Source: an uncultured Flavonifractor sp.
Lineage (GTDB): Bacteria > Bacillota > Clostridia > Oscillospirales > Oscillospiraceae
Reading direction: 5' to 3'
Assembly: GCA_944385575.1 (NCBI GenBank)
Contig: CALWXT010000004.1
Coordinates: 1 to 64,000 of the forward strand
Length of the DNA: 64,000 nt
Part shown: positions 1 to 10,829 of the stretch, piece by piece
How the letters are laid out: each line of letters starts with the position of its first letter
Numbering within the stretch: position 1 is the first letter of the stretch
Translations under genes and position numbers: made by a program
Notes under the pieces: model-generated
The model's input: only the letters and a program-made list of their open reading frames with translations
Database searches by the model: none
What the model was told of the DNA's origin: nothing

Positions 1-42
1 GATATAATAAATTGGTTAAACTATGAAAAGGGAGGAACTGTT

Positions 43-1434
43 ATGAAGCGTTCCACCATACAGGAATATCTGGCGGGATTGAAGGGTAAGCGGGTGGCCG
101 TCATCGGCATCGGCGTGTCCAATACCTCGCTGATCAAAATGCTGCTGCGGGCGGGGATCAAAGTGACCGCCTGCGACAAGCGAACCAAAGAATCCTTTGC
201 CGGACAGGCGGAGGAGCTGGAGAGTCTGGGTGCCACGCTCAAGCTGGGGCCAGACTATCTGAAGGATTTGGATTTCGAGGTCATCTTCCGCACACCCGGT
301 ATGCGGCCTGATCTGCCCGAGTTGGTGGAGGCCCTCCAGCGGGGGGCCATCCTCACCTCTGAGATGGAGGTATTCTTCCAGGTCTGCCCCTGCAAGATCG
401 TCGCGGTGACGGGCAGTGACGGCAAAACCACCACCACCACCATCATTGCCGAGCTGCTGAAGGCAGCCGGCCAGACAGTGTATGTGGGTGGCAACATTGG
501 CAAGCCTCTGCTGCCTGACGTGGACGGCATGGAGGAGGGGGATGTAGCGGTCCTGGAGCTGTCCTCCTTCCAGCTGATGACCATGGATCGCAGCCCTGAC
601 ATCGCTGTGGTCACCAATCTGGCCCCCAACCACCTGGACGTGCACAAATCCATGGAGGAGTATGTGGATGCCAAGAAAAACATCTTCCTCCACCAGGAAG
701 CAGATGGCCTGCTGGTGCTGAACCAGGACAACGAGATCACCCGCGGCTTTGCCCCCGAAGCGCCGGGCCATGTGACCTTTTTCAGCCGCCGTCAGGAGCT
801 GGAAAAGGGCGTGTTCCTCAAGGACGGTGTCATCTGGGTGCGCAATGCCATGCATGAGCGGCCAGTTTTGCCGGTGGCCGATATCCTGCTGCCTGGAGAC
901 CATAACGTGGAGAACTACATGGCTGCCATCGCTGCCCTGGACGGCCTGATTCCCGACCAGGTGATCCGGGAGTTTGCCGCGAAATTCACCGGTGTGGAGC
1001 ACCGCATCGAGCTGGTGCGCACGCTGAACGGTGTGAAGTATTATAATGACTCCATCGCCTCCAGCCCTTCCCGCACCATCGCCGGTCTGCGTTCCTTCCG
1101 GCAGAAGGTGATCCTGATTGCCGGCGGGTATGATAAGCACATTCCTTTTGATGTGCTCGGCCCTGAAGTGATCGAGCATGTCAAGGAACTGTTCCTGACG
1201 GGTGATACCTCCGCCAAAATCCGCGCTGCGGTGGAGGGTGCGCCCGGCTATGATCCCGCTCAGTTGCCCATCACGGTGATTGACGATTTTGACCAGGCCG
1301 TACTGGCTGCACATAAAGCTGCCAAGCCCGGCGACGTGGTGATTCTGTCGCCCGCCTGTGCTTCCTTTGACAAGTTCAAGAACTTTATGGAGCGGGGCGC
1401 GGCCTTCAAGAAGATCATCTACGGCCTTGCGTAA
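43..1434 (+). CDS. murD: UDP-N-acetylmuramoylalanine--D-glutamate ligase MurD
   Basis: Cytoplasmic ligase that adds D-glutamate to UDP-MurNAc-L-alanine with ATP, the second amino acid step of peptidoglycan precursor synthesis. The 463-residue protein is full length for MurD. An N-terminal Rossmann-like domain with GIGVSN (about residues 22-27) binds the UDP part, the ATP loop GSDGKTT lies at 124-130, and the central part contains the Mur-ligase NHLDVH motif. The ATG follows GGGAGG at 31-36 with normal spacing. A TATAAT sits at 3-8, but any -35 lies outside the window. It is followed after 24 bases by the M42 peptidase genes, so it probably heads this transcript; the functional link to them is not obvious. 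Identification is secure. Confidence 0.97.
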   Translation: MKRSTIQEYLAGLKGKRVAVIGIGVSNTSLIKMLLRAGIKVTACDKRTKESFAGQAEELESLGATLKLGPDYLKDLDFEVIFRTPGMRPDLPELVEALQRGAILTSEMEVFFQVCPCKIVAVTGSDGKTTTTTIIAELLKAAGQTVYVGGNIGKPLLPDVDGMEEGDVAVLELSSFQLMTMDRSPDIAVVTNLAPNHLDVHKSMEEYVDAKKNIFLHQEADGLLVLNQDNEITRGFAPEAPGHVTFFSRRQELEKGVFLKDGVIWVRNAMHERPVLPVADILLPGDHNVENYMAAIAALDGLIPDQVIREFAAKFTGVEHRIELVRTLNGVKYYNDSIASSPSRTIAGLRSFRQKVILIAGGYDKHIPFDVLGPEVIEHVKELFLTGDTSAKIRAAVEGAPGYDPAQLPITVIDDFDQAVLAAHKAAKPGDVVILSPACASFDKFKNFMERGAAFKKIIYGLA

Positions 1435-1458
1435 GAAAGAAAAGGAGTTGGCACTTCG

Positions 1459-2493
1459 TTGGATATGAAAAAGGTTCTGGAGGAGTTGTGCGGCTGCACC
1501 GCTCCCTCCGGATTTGAAGCGCCGGCCGCTGCCGCTGCGGCACGGCTGCTGGAACCCCTGGTGGATGAAATGAAAATAGACCGGATGGGAAATCTCATCG
1601 GTGTACGACGCTGCGGCCGCCCCGATGCAAAGAAACTGCTGCTGGACGCCCATTTGGATGAGATTGGCTTGCTGGTCACCGGTGTGGAGGAGGGCTTCCT
1701 GCGCTTTCGCGCCATCGGCGGGGTAGATCCTCGGATGCTGCCCGGCCGGGAGCTGTGGGTTCTGACTCAGCCGCCCCTGCCCGGTGTGGTAGCCTGTCAG
1801 CCGCCCCATCTCCATGACGGGGATGCGGAGAACAAGTCCATTCCCATTGCAGACCTGCGGATCGACGTGGGCCTGTCCCAGGAGCAGGCGGAGGCCAGGA
1901 TTCCGGTGGGTACCCCGGTGGTCTACCGGGGCAGCTGCTTCGCACTGGGGCAGGATCAGATGTGCGGGAAGGCTATGGATGACCGCTCCTGCTTTGCCGT
2001 TCTGATGCGGGCCATGGAGCTGCTGGCAGACAAGGAGCTGGACGTAGATGTGTACGTGATGGGCTCCACTCGGGAGGAGGTCTCCGGGGTAGGTGCCACC
2101 GTGGGTACCTGGTCTGTGCAGCCCGACTGCTGCGTGGCGGTGGATGTGACCCACGGACGTACCCCCGACGGCCCCTCCGACAAGACCTTTGCACTGGGCG
2201 GCGGCCCGGCCATCGGCGTTGGCCCCAATATGACACGCTGGATGACCAAACGCATGCTGGATAAGGCGCGGGAAAGGAATATCCCTTACCAGCAGGAGAT
2301 CATGTCCGGCCATACCGGCACCAATGGCTGGGAGATGCAGATCAGCCGGGAGGGTGTGGCCACCTCGGTGCTCTCTCTGCCGCTGAAGTATATGCATACT
2401 CCCATTGAGACCCTGTCTCTCAGCGATCTGGAGCAGACGGCCCAGTTGCTGGCGGCGTTTACCGAAGATCTGGGAAAGGAGTGGCCGCTGTGA
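1459..2493 (+). CDS. M42 family metallopeptidase (first of three)
   Basis: Predicted cytoplasmic dinuclear-metal aminopeptidase of the M42 family (FrvX/PepA/TET type), which trims N-terminal residues from short peptides. Metal-ligand motifs are visible: DAHLDE near residue 55, KAMDD, the TREEV pair and KYMHTP near the C terminus. The TTG at 1459 is preferred because AAAGGAG (1441-1447) lies 11 bases upstream; an in-frame ATG at 1465 would be 17 bases away. The stop overlaps the start of the next gene. The protein is the most diverged of the three tandem paralogs; for example it has TREEVSG where the others have QEEVG. Substrate preference cannot be read from the sequence. Confidence 0.9.
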   Translation: MDMKKVLEELCGCTAPSGFEAPAAAAAARLLEPLVDEMKIDRMGNLIGVRRCGRPDAKKLLLDAHLDEIGLLVTGVEEGFLRFRAIGGVDPRMLPGRELWVLTQPPLPGVVACQPPHLHDGDAENKSIPIADLRIDVGLSQEQAEARIPVGTPVVYRGSCFALGQDQMCGKAMDDRSCFAVLMRAMELLADKELDVDVYVMGSTREEVSGVGATVGTWSVQPDCCVAVDVTHGRTPDGPSDKTFALGGGPAIGVGPNMTRWMTKRMLDKARERNIPYQQEIMSGHTGTNGWEMQISREGVATSVLSLPLKYMHTPIETLSLSDLEQTAQLLAAFTEDLGKEWPL

Positions 2494-3515
2494 AGGATCT
2501 GGTGATGAAACTGAGTGCCCTCAGCGGCGTGTCCAGCTGGGAGGACGAGGTACGGGACTTCCTGAAAGCGGAGGCCGCGCCTTACGCCCAGGAGATCCGT
2601 ACCGACGCGCTGGGTAATCTGATTGTCTTTAAAAAGGGCGCAAAAGCAGCAGGAAACAAGCTGCTTCTGTGCGCCCATATGGACGAAGTCGGCCTGATGA
2701 TCCGTCATATTACCGATGACGGCTATCTGAAATTTGACACCGTGGGCTCCATTGACCGGCGGGTGCTGCTGGGCAAGCCGGTGCTGGTGGGCCCCGACCG
2801 TCTGCCAGGCGTCATTGGCCTGAAAGCCTACCATCTGGTAAGCCGGGATGAGGAGAAGAATGTCCCCAAACTGAATGACTATTATATCGATATCGGCGCC
2901 AAGAATAAGGAGGAGGCCGAAAAGCAGGTCCGCCTGGGTGATGTGGCCGTTTTCACCACACAGCCTGAGCTATTTGGCGACGGTCTGCTCAAGGGCAAGG
3001 CTCTGGATGACCGGATCGGCTGTGCGGTGCTGCTTACTCTGCTGAAGGAGGAGCTGCCCATGGACTGCACCTTCGTCTTTACCGCCCAGGAGGAGGTAGG
3101 CACACGTGGCGCCTTCGGCGCGGCCTTTTCCGTAACGCCGGAATTGGCTTTGGTGGTCGAGGGAACCACCGCCGCCGATCTGCCGGACAGTGCCCCCCAT
3201 CAGAAGGTGTGCGCCCTGGGCAAGGGTGCGGTGCTCACCTTCATGGACCGGGGCTCCATCGCGGACCGTGGGCTGTTTGAACGGCTCCGCGCCTTGGCAG
3301 AAGAGAACAAGATCCCCTGGCAGCTCAAGCAGTTTGTGTCTGGTTCCAATGACGCCGCTGCCATCCAGCGCACCAAGGCCGGTGTTCGTACCGCGGTGCT
3401 CTCCGCGCCGGTGCGCTATGTTCACGCGCCCGCCAGCCTGGCCTGTGTCAGCGATCTGGACGCGGTGCTGAATCTGGCGAGAGCGCTGATCCACGATGTG
3501 GCCAAGGAGGTTTAA
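2490..3515 (+). CDS. M42 family metallopeptidase (second of three)
   Basis: Second M42 aminopeptidase paralog, 341 residues from the chosen start. It has AHMDEVG, ALDDRIG, AQEEVGTRG and RYVHAP, which supply the His, Asp, Glu-Glu and C-terminal His of the two-metal site. The GTG at 2490 is chosen because GGGAAAGGA (2472-2480) lies 9 bases upstream and the start overlaps the preceding TGA (GTGA). A GTG at 2481 directly abuts that ribosome site. The position that is VDVT in the two neighbouring paralogs is VVEGT here, so one metal ligand may be Glu instead of Asp. It is translationally coupled to its neighbour and may differ from it in peptide specificity. Confidence 0.92.
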   Translation: MKDLVMKLSALSGVSSWEDEVRDFLKAEAAPYAQEIRTDALGNLIVFKKGAKAAGNKLLLCAHMDEVGLMIRHITDDGYLKFDTVGSIDRRVLLGKPVLVGPDRLPGVIGLKAYHLVSRDEEKNVPKLNDYYIDIGAKNKEEAEKQVRLGDVAVFTTQPELFGDGLLKGKALDDRIGCAVLLTLLKEELPMDCTFVFTAQEEVGTRGAFGAAFSVTPELALVVEGTTAADLPDSAPHQKVCALGKGAVLTFMDRGSIADRGLFERLRALAEENKIPWQLKQFVSGSNDAAAIQRTKAGVRTAVLSAPVRYVHAPASLACVSDLDAVLNLARALIHDVAKEV

Positions 3516-3518
3516 GAA

Positions 3519-4514
3519 ATGGATATTTTAGCGACAATGCAGGTGCTGAACGCCTGTCACGGGCCCTCTGGTGACGAGGGCCAGGTGGCCCAGGCCATTG
3601 AAAAGCTGGCGGCCCCCTTTGTAGATGAGATCACCACCGATACCCTTGGAAACCTGATCTGCCATAAGAAAGGGAGCGGCAAGAAGATTATGTTTGCCGC
3701 CCACATGGATTCCATCGGCTTTATCGTTACCCATATCGACGAAAAGGGCTTCCTGCGCTTTGGCCGTATCGGCGGCCTGTCTGCCCATGAGGTACTGGGT
3801 ACTCCTGTCCGCTTTAAGAACGGCGTACGGGGCATAGTAGCTTGCCCGGGCAAGACCGATCCCAAGGAGATGAAGCTGGATGACCTCTATCTGGACATCG
3901 GCGCCAGGGATGAGGCGGAGGCAAAGTCCATGGTGCAGGTGGGGGACACCGCTGTCTATGATACCGCTGCTTTTGTGAGCGGCTCCCGGATTGTCTCACC
4001 CTATCTGGACGACCGCATTGCCTGTGTGGTGCTGCTGATGGCCATGGAGCAGTTGAAGGAGACGGAGAACGACCTCTATTTTGTCTTTACCGTTCAGGAA
4101 GAGGTTGGCATCCGTGGAGCCCGCACGGCCGCTTACGGTATTGATCCGGACTACGGAATCGCTGTGGACGTCACCGATTCCGACGACATCCCTGACGCAC
4201 CCCATGAGTGTTCCAGCGTGGCGGGGAAGGGCGCCGCCATCAAGGTGATGGACAGCTCTGTCATCTGCCATCCGGCAGTGGTGGCCAAGCTGGAAGCTCT
4301 GGCAAAGGAACAGGGGATCGCCGCCCAGAAGGATATTCTGAAGGCGGGCGGCACCGACGCCGGAGCCATCCACCAGACCCGGGCCGGCGTCTACACCGGT
4401 GGTATTTCCATTCCCACCCGGTATATCCACACGCCCCAGGAGATGGCCGACCTGGATGACATCAAGGCCTGTGCGGATCTGACAGCGGCCTTTGCTCAAG
4501 CCAAGCTGGATTAA
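3519..4514 (+). CDS. M42 family metallopeptidase (third of three)
   Basis: Third tandem M42 aminopeptidase, 331 residues. The motifs AHMDSIG, YLDDRIA, VQEEVGIRG, VDVTD and RYIHTP provide a complete set of predicted metal ligands and the catalytic Glu. AAGGAGG at 3504-3510 places the ATG at 3519 with good spacing, three bases after the previous stop. Three adjacent, clearly diverged copies suggest either complementary specificities or a hetero-oligomeric TET-like particle, as known for some M42 enzymes; the latter is inference. It is followed by a PLP lyase gene after 31 bases. Confidence 0.92.
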   Translation: MDILATMQVLNACHGPSGDEGQVAQAIEKLAAPFVDEITTDTLGNLICHKKGSGKKIMFAAHMDSIGFIVTHIDEKGFLRFGRIGGLSAHEVLGTPVRFKNGVRGIVACPGKTDPKEMKLDDLYLDIGARDEAEAKSMVQVGDTAVYDTAAFVSGSRIVSPYLDDRIACVVLLMAMEQLKETENDLYFVFTVQEEVGIRGARTAAYGIDPDYGIAVDVTDSDDIPDAPHECSSVAGKGAAIKVMDSSVICHPAVVAKLEALAKEQGIAAQKDILKAGGTDAGAIHQTRAGVYTGGISIPTRYIHTPQEMADLDDIKACADLTAAFAQAKLD

Positions 4515-4545
4515 AATATAGAAGTATCAAGAGGATTAAAGGAAT

Positions 4546-5799
4546 ATGTCTTTACGGATAAGCGACAAAGTAAAAGCGTTGGCAGCCCAGGCGCAGGCCG
4601 ATATCCGACCCCAGTTTGACCGTATTGATGCCATTGCGGAGGAGAATACGGCCAAGGTTCTGGCGGCCTTTCAGAAGCACCGGGTATCTGAGGCCCACTT
4701 TGCGGGTACCACCGGCTATGGCTATGACGATTTGGGGCGTGACACCTTGGATTTGATCTTTGCGGATCTGTTCCATACCGAGGATGCTCTGGTGCGGGTT
4801 CAGTTTGTCAACGGTACCCACGCCATTTCCTGTGCCCTGTTCGGAGCATTGAAGCCGGGAGATGTGCTGGTGTCCGCTGTGGGGGCTCCTTACGACACCA
4901 TGTTGGGCGTGATCGGTGTGGTGGACAAAGGGCCGGGCTCCCTGAAAAGCTACGGAATCGAGTATAGACAAGTAGATTTGGTTAACAATGAACCCGATCC
5001 TGTTGGGCTAGCAGAGGCTGTGAAGGACCCCCGAGTGAAGGCCGTCCTGATCCAGCGCTCCCGCGGCTACGCCACCCGGGACTCCCTGTCTGTGGCAAAG
5101 ATCGGAGAACTGGCCAGGGTGGTCAAGGAGAACAACCCCAATGCCGCGGTCCTGGTCGATAACTGCTACGGCGAATTTGTGGAGACCATCGAGCCCACGC
5201 AGGTGGGTGCTGATCTGGTGGTTGGCTCTCTTATCAAGAATCCCGGCGGTGGTCTGGCGCCTACCGGCGGCTACATTGCCGGGCGGCACGACCTGGTGGA
5301 AGGGGCCGCCATGCGTCTCACGACTCCCGGCATCGGCAAGGAGTGCGGCTCCACTTTTGGCAGTAATCGCAGCCTCTATCAAGGACTTTTCCTTGCCCCC
5401 CATACCACTGCCCAGGCGGTAAAAACAGCCGTTTTTGCTGCCCGGATGATGGAACTGCTGGGCTACCAGGTGGACCCTGTATCTGACGCGGTGCGCCATG
5501 ACATCATTCAGATGATCCACTTCGGCGATCCCGAACCCTTGAAAAAGTTCTGCAAGGGCATTCAGTTCGGTGCCCCGGTGGACTCCTATGTGACTCCGGA
5601 GCCCTGGGATATGCCGGGCTACGACTGTCCTGTCATCATGGCGGCCGGCGCTTTTATTCAGGGCGCTTCCATTGAGCTGTCCTGCGATGCCCCCATGCGG
5701 GAGCCCTACACCGCCTATTTCCAGGGTGGCCTGACCTATGAGAGCGGTAAGGCTGGAATCATGCTGGCGGTGGAGGAGCTGCTGCGCACCCAGGCATAA
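4546..5799 (+). CDS. Methionine gamma-lyase family PLP protein (aluminium-resistance/YnbB type)
   Basis: PLP-dependent protein of the Cys/Met-metabolism fold. It belongs to the Firmicutes group annotated either as aluminium resistance protein or as methionine gamma-lyase family (YnbB of Bacillus). The 417 residues are full length. The PLP lysine is predicted in GSLIKNPGGG (about residue 230), preceded by the cofactor Asp in LVDNCYGE. FVNGTHAI and GAPYDTM are family motifs. The exact substrate of this subgroup is not established, so C-S lyase activity is inference. It sits between the M42 peptidases and yunB on the same strand. Confidence 0.88.
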   Translation: MSLRISDKVKALAAQAQADIRPQFDRIDAIAEENTAKVLAAFQKHRVSEAHFAGTTGYGYDDLGRDTLDLIFADLFHTEDALVRVQFVNGTHAISCALFGALKPGDVLVSAVGAPYDTMLGVIGVVDKGPGSLKSYGIEYRQVDLVNNEPDPVGLAEAVKDPRVKAVLIQRSRGYATRDSLSVAKIGELARVVKENNPNAAVLVDNCYGEFVETIEPTQVGADLVVGSLIKNPGGGLAPTGGYIAGRHDLVEGAAMRLTTPGIGKECGSTFGSNRSLYQGLFLAPHTTAQAVKTAVFAARMMELLGYQVDPVSDAVRHDIIQMIHFGDPEPLKKFCKGIQFGAPVDSYVTPEPWDMPGYDCPVIMAAGAFIQGASIELSCDAPMREPYTAYFQGGLTYESGKAGIMLAVEELLRTQA

Positions 5800-5841
5800 G
5801 GGCAAGCATATTTTGCATAGCCTCCCGTAGGAGGTGAGGCT

Positions 5842-6513
5842 ATGGTCAGGTGCAGACACCGTCCCTGGTTCCGTACTCCCAGGCCCAGGAGAGGTCGCGG
5901 CCTGCTGGTTTCGGCTCTGCTGGGAGTGGGGCTGGCTTTGCTGGTCATTGCCGCCCTGGACAGCGCCCTGCGGCCGGTAGTGGCCACACTGGCCCAGGCC
6001 AAGACAGAAAATGTGGTTACCGGTATCATCAACGATGCGGTGATGGAAACCTTGTCGGCGGAGGCAGTGGTCTATCAGGATCTGGTGACCCTGGAGCGCA
6101 ACGGCGCCGGTCAGGTGACGGTTCTTGCCACAGATTCGGTAAAAATGAATATGCTGCGGACCCGGATTCTGGAGCAGGTATTGGATAAGGTAGATTCGCT
6201 GAACAATGAGGATTTAGGAATCCCTCTGGGCAGTATTACCGGCCTGTCTACGGCGTCTGACTGGGGGCCGGACCTGCCGGTAGAAGTTCTGACGGCTGCA
6301 ACCCCCAAGGCTGAATTCCGAAACGTGTTTACCTCGGAGGGGATTAACCAGACACTGCATCAGGTCATGCTGGACGTACAGGTGGAGATCACCCTTCTGA
6401 TACCGGGCGGTACGGTTGAGACCCAGGTGAACGCCGAGGTTTGTGTGGCGGAGACATTGCTGCTGGGCCAGGTGCCGGACACCTATCTGGAACTGCCCGC
6501 CGGCGGCTCGTAA
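5842..6513 (+). CDS. yunB: Sporulation protein YunB
   Basis: YunB is a mother-cell sporulation protein of Firmicutes with poorly defined biochemical function. This 223-residue protein has the usual features: a short basic N terminus, one transmembrane helix at about residues 19-37, and a conserved outer domain with INDAV, KMNMLRTRI, PLGSITGL and LMPGG-like (here LIPGGT) segments. TAGGAGGTGAGG directly upstream of the ATG at 5842 is a strong ribosome site. It is expected to be under mother-cell sigma-E control, although I did not find a convincing promoter in the 42-base gap before it. Confidence 0.9.
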   Translation: MVRCRHRPWFRTPRPRRGRGLLVSALLGVGLALLVIAALDSALRPVVATLAQAKTENVVTGIINDAVMETLSAEAVVYQDLVTLERNGAGQVTVLATDSVKMNMLRTRILEQVLDKVDSLNNEDLGIPLGSITGLSTASDWGPDLPVEVLTAATPKAEFRNVFTSEGINQTLHQVMLDVQVEITLLIPGGTVETQVNAEVCVAETLLLGQVPDTYLELPAGGS

Positions 6514-6595
6514 GAAAATCGCAAGGAATTTACAAGGGAAGACACAGATACCTCCTTTTCCTTTCTGCTACAATGAGGGAAAGGGGGAATGTACA

Positions 6596-9215
<2,620 letters not shown>

Positions 9216-9257
9216 AAGAAACAGGCCCGGAAGCGGTTGCTTCCGGGCCTGTTTCTT
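9216..9257. terminator. Bidirectional intrinsic terminator between ligA and the XRE regulator
   Basis: Perfect 18-bp stem (9216-9233 with 9240-9257) around a 6-base loop. The A-rich left end and T-rich right end make it work in both directions. It ends ligA on the plus strand and the convergent XRE gene on the minus strand; the right arm includes the XRE stop codon. Confidence 0.93.
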
Positions 9258-9849
9258 AAAATTTCAGCTTATGCTTTTGTAGTCCATGGCTGGTGCAGTA
9301 CAGATAAAGGGTCCCGTCCCGCCGACTGGCAGGAATGCGTACCGCCGGCTCCTGCTCCGGATAGAGACGGATGAGCAGCACTCTGTCGTCCTGTACATAG
9401 GCGGCAAAGCGCAGAAAATGATCCTTTTGCATAGGATGATCCCAGGAAATGTAGTAATCCAGATCCATTTCCTCTGCCTTCAGATTCAGAGGTTCCGGCT
9501 CAGCGGCGGGGGAGAGTGGCTCCAGTTTTCGGCCGCAGCAGAAAATGCCGCAATTTCCTGTACCCGTCAGCAGATTCCCGCACACCGGACAGACGTAGAA
9601 GCGTACCTTTGCCATGTTGCCCGGGTCTAGGCGGTTAGCGCTCAGCTCTCCCTGGAGCAACTTGAGCAGGTCAGCGCCCAGCAGGGCGGCCAGTCCCTCC
9701 CACAGAGCAGGGTCCGGGCACCCCTGTCCGCACTCCCATTTGGAAACAGTCTTATGGCTGACGTGGAGCCCATCGGCCAGCTGCTTCTGGGTCAGACCCC
9801 GTTCCCGCCGCAGCTGCCGGATAGACGCCCCGATTTTTGTGTAGTCCAT
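9256..9849 (-). CDS. XRE-family regulator with a desulfoferrodoxin-like iron-binding C-terminal domain
   Basis: 197-residue DNA-binding protein. Residues 5-60 are a canonical XRE helix-turn-helix (GLTQKQLADGL ... TVSKWECG). The rest resembles desulfoferrodoxin (superoxide reductase): a rubredoxin-like site C87-P-V-C90 ... C104-C105, then HPM-QKD-H (H138 and H144, six apart as in superoxide reductase) and YCTSHGL (C185-x2-H188). There is no His between residues 106 and 137, so the first of the four equatorial His ligands of the superoxide-reductase iron is missing. I infer an iron-based oxidant or redox sensor and not an enzyme. The start at 9849 has AGGTG nearby and discards a 23-residue upstream extension. 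It is divergent from a ferredoxin operon it may control. Confidence 0.85.
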   Translation of the reverse strand: MDYTKIGASIRQLRRERGLTQKQLADGLHVSHKTVSKWECGQGCPDPALWEGLAALLGADLLKLLQGELSANRLDPGNMAKVRFYVCPVCGNLLTGTGNCGIFCCGRKLEPLSPAAEPEPLNLKAEEMDLDYYISWDHPMQKDHFLRFAAYVQDDRVLLIRLYPEQEPAVRIPASRRDGTLYLYCTSHGLQKHKLKF

Positions 9850-9867
9850 CTTGTTCACCTCGGATCT

Positions 9868-9896
9868 ATTATAAAATGCTTCCTGAAAATGCGCAA
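9868..9896 (-). promoter_or_regulatory. Promoter of the XRE/desulfoferrodoxin regulator
   Basis: On the minus strand TTGCGC (9891-9896) and a perfect TATAAT (9868-9873) are separated by 17 bases, about 20 bases before the start codon. Inferred from sequence only. Confidence 0.65.
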
Positions 9897-9925
9897 TCCA
9901 CGCAGCGCAGACCGACAAAAAGGGC

Positions 9926-9954
9926 TTGCAAAACGCGCTTCTTTCTGATATATT
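9926..9954 (+). promoter_or_regulatory. Promoter of the ferredoxin/NapH/ArsR operon
   Basis: TTGCAA (9926-9931) and TATATT (9949-9954) are spaced by 17 bases, a housekeeping-type promoter. It is immediately followed by three AATT-based repeats that could hold a repressor. Confidence 0.65.
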
Positions 9955-9957
9955 AGT

Positions 9958-9981
9958 AATTGCTTAATTACTTAATTATTG
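9958..9981 (+). promoter_or_regulatory. Triple 8-bp repeat, candidate ArsR operator
   Basis: Three adjacent 8-base units AATTGCTT, AATTACTT and AATTATTG lie between the predicted transcription start and the ribosome site GGAGG (9981-9985). ArsR/SmtB repressors bind AT-rich imperfect repeats in this position, and an ArsR gene is the last gene of this operon, so autoregulation is likely. Binding itself is inference. Confidence 0.5.
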
Positions 9982-9993
9982 GAGGATACATCT

Positions 9994-10200
9994 ATGCCAT
10001 CCAAGCGTTTTGCTCTGGTAGATCCTGCTTACTGTGTGGCCTGCGGCTGCTGCGTAAAGGTATGCCCCATGTCGGCTATTGCTGTCTGGCGGGGGGTAAC
10101 GGCCCAGGTGGACCGTGCCCGCTGCGTGGGCTGCGGAAAATGCACCAAAGAGTGTCCGGCGGGCACCATTTCACTGATGGATCGGGAGGAGCAGGCATGA
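9994..10200 (+). CDS. 2[4Fe-4S] ferredoxin
   Basis: Small 68-residue electron carrier with two classical clusters: CVACGCCVKVCP and CVGCGKCTKECP. The ATG at 9994 lies 8 bases after GGAGG and is preferred over an upstream in-frame TTG at 9979 that precedes the ribosome site. The stop overlaps the next start (ATGA), so it is coupled to the NapH-like membrane protein, its probable redox partner. Confidence 0.93.
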   Translation: MPSKRFALVDPAYCVACGCCVKVCPMSAIAVWRGVTAQVDRARCVGCGKCTKECPAGTISLMDREEQA

Positions 10201-10829
10201 ACAACAAAAAGCACTGGTATGACTATCTCTGGATCGTGACCCCCATTTATCTGGGGCTGGGCTTTTTCAATATCCTGTTTGCCTGGCTGGGGATGCTCTT
10301 TTTCTGCCTGCCGCTGCTCATTGCCATTTTTGGCGGGAGCAAGCTTTACTGCAACCGCTATTGTGACCGGGGGCAGTTTCTGGGTCTGCTGGGCGGACGG
10401 CTGAAGCTCTCCCGAAACAAGCCTACATCCCGCTGGATGCGCTCCCCGGTATTCCGGTACGGTTTTCTGATCTTTTTCTTCATTATGTTCTTCCAGATGC
10501 TGTGGACCACCTATCTGGTAGGGGCCGGAGCGCAGAGCCTGGGGCAGTTTGTCAAGCTGTTCTGGACCTTCCGTCTGCCTTGGCATTGGGCCTATCACGG
10601 CACTCTGTTTGCCCCCTGGGTGGCGCAGTACGCCTTTGGCTTTTACAGCATCATGCTGACCTCGACGCTGATTGGTCTGATCGTCATGGTCCTCTTTAAG
10701 CCGAGAAGCTGGTGTGTGTTCTGCCCCATGGGCACGATGACCCAGCTGATCTGCCGTCTGCGGGCCGGTAAACCGGAGCAGGCCGCCTGTGGAGGCAGCT
10801 GTTCTTCCTGTGGAGGGTGCGGCAAATGA
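10197..10829 (+). CDS. NapH/CcoG-like 4Fe-4S membrane protein
   Basis: Polytopic membrane protein of 210 residues with four to five hydrophobic helices. Cys pairs lie at the membrane edge: YCNRYCDRG (about residues 51-59) and CVFCPMG (about 178-184). The tail is Cys-rich (CGGSCSSCGGCG). This pattern is typical of NapH-type proteins that pass electrons across the membrane from quinol or ferredoxin. The tail ends close to a typical cluster motif but lacks a following Pro. Together with the coupled ferredoxin it could form a small redox or reductase-activation module. The electron acceptor is unknown. Confidence 0.82.
   Translation: MNNKKHWYDYLWIVTPIYLGLGFFNILFAWLGMLFFCLPLLIAIFGGSKLYCNRYCDRGQFLGLLGGRLKLSRNKPTSRWMRSPVFRYGFLIFFFIMFFQMLWTTYLVGAGAQSLGQFVKLFWTFRLPWHWAYHGTLFAPWVAQYAFGFYSIMLTSTLIGLIVMVLFKPRSWCVFCPMGTMTQLICRLRAGKPEQAACGGSCSSCGGCGK

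Noticed and set aside
16..2397. 793-codon open frame on the minus strand opposite murD and the first M42 gene
   Set aside because: It is antisense to two well-supported genes, has no ribosome site or family similarity, and has a His/Gly/Gln-rich composition typical of a GC-rich shadow frame.
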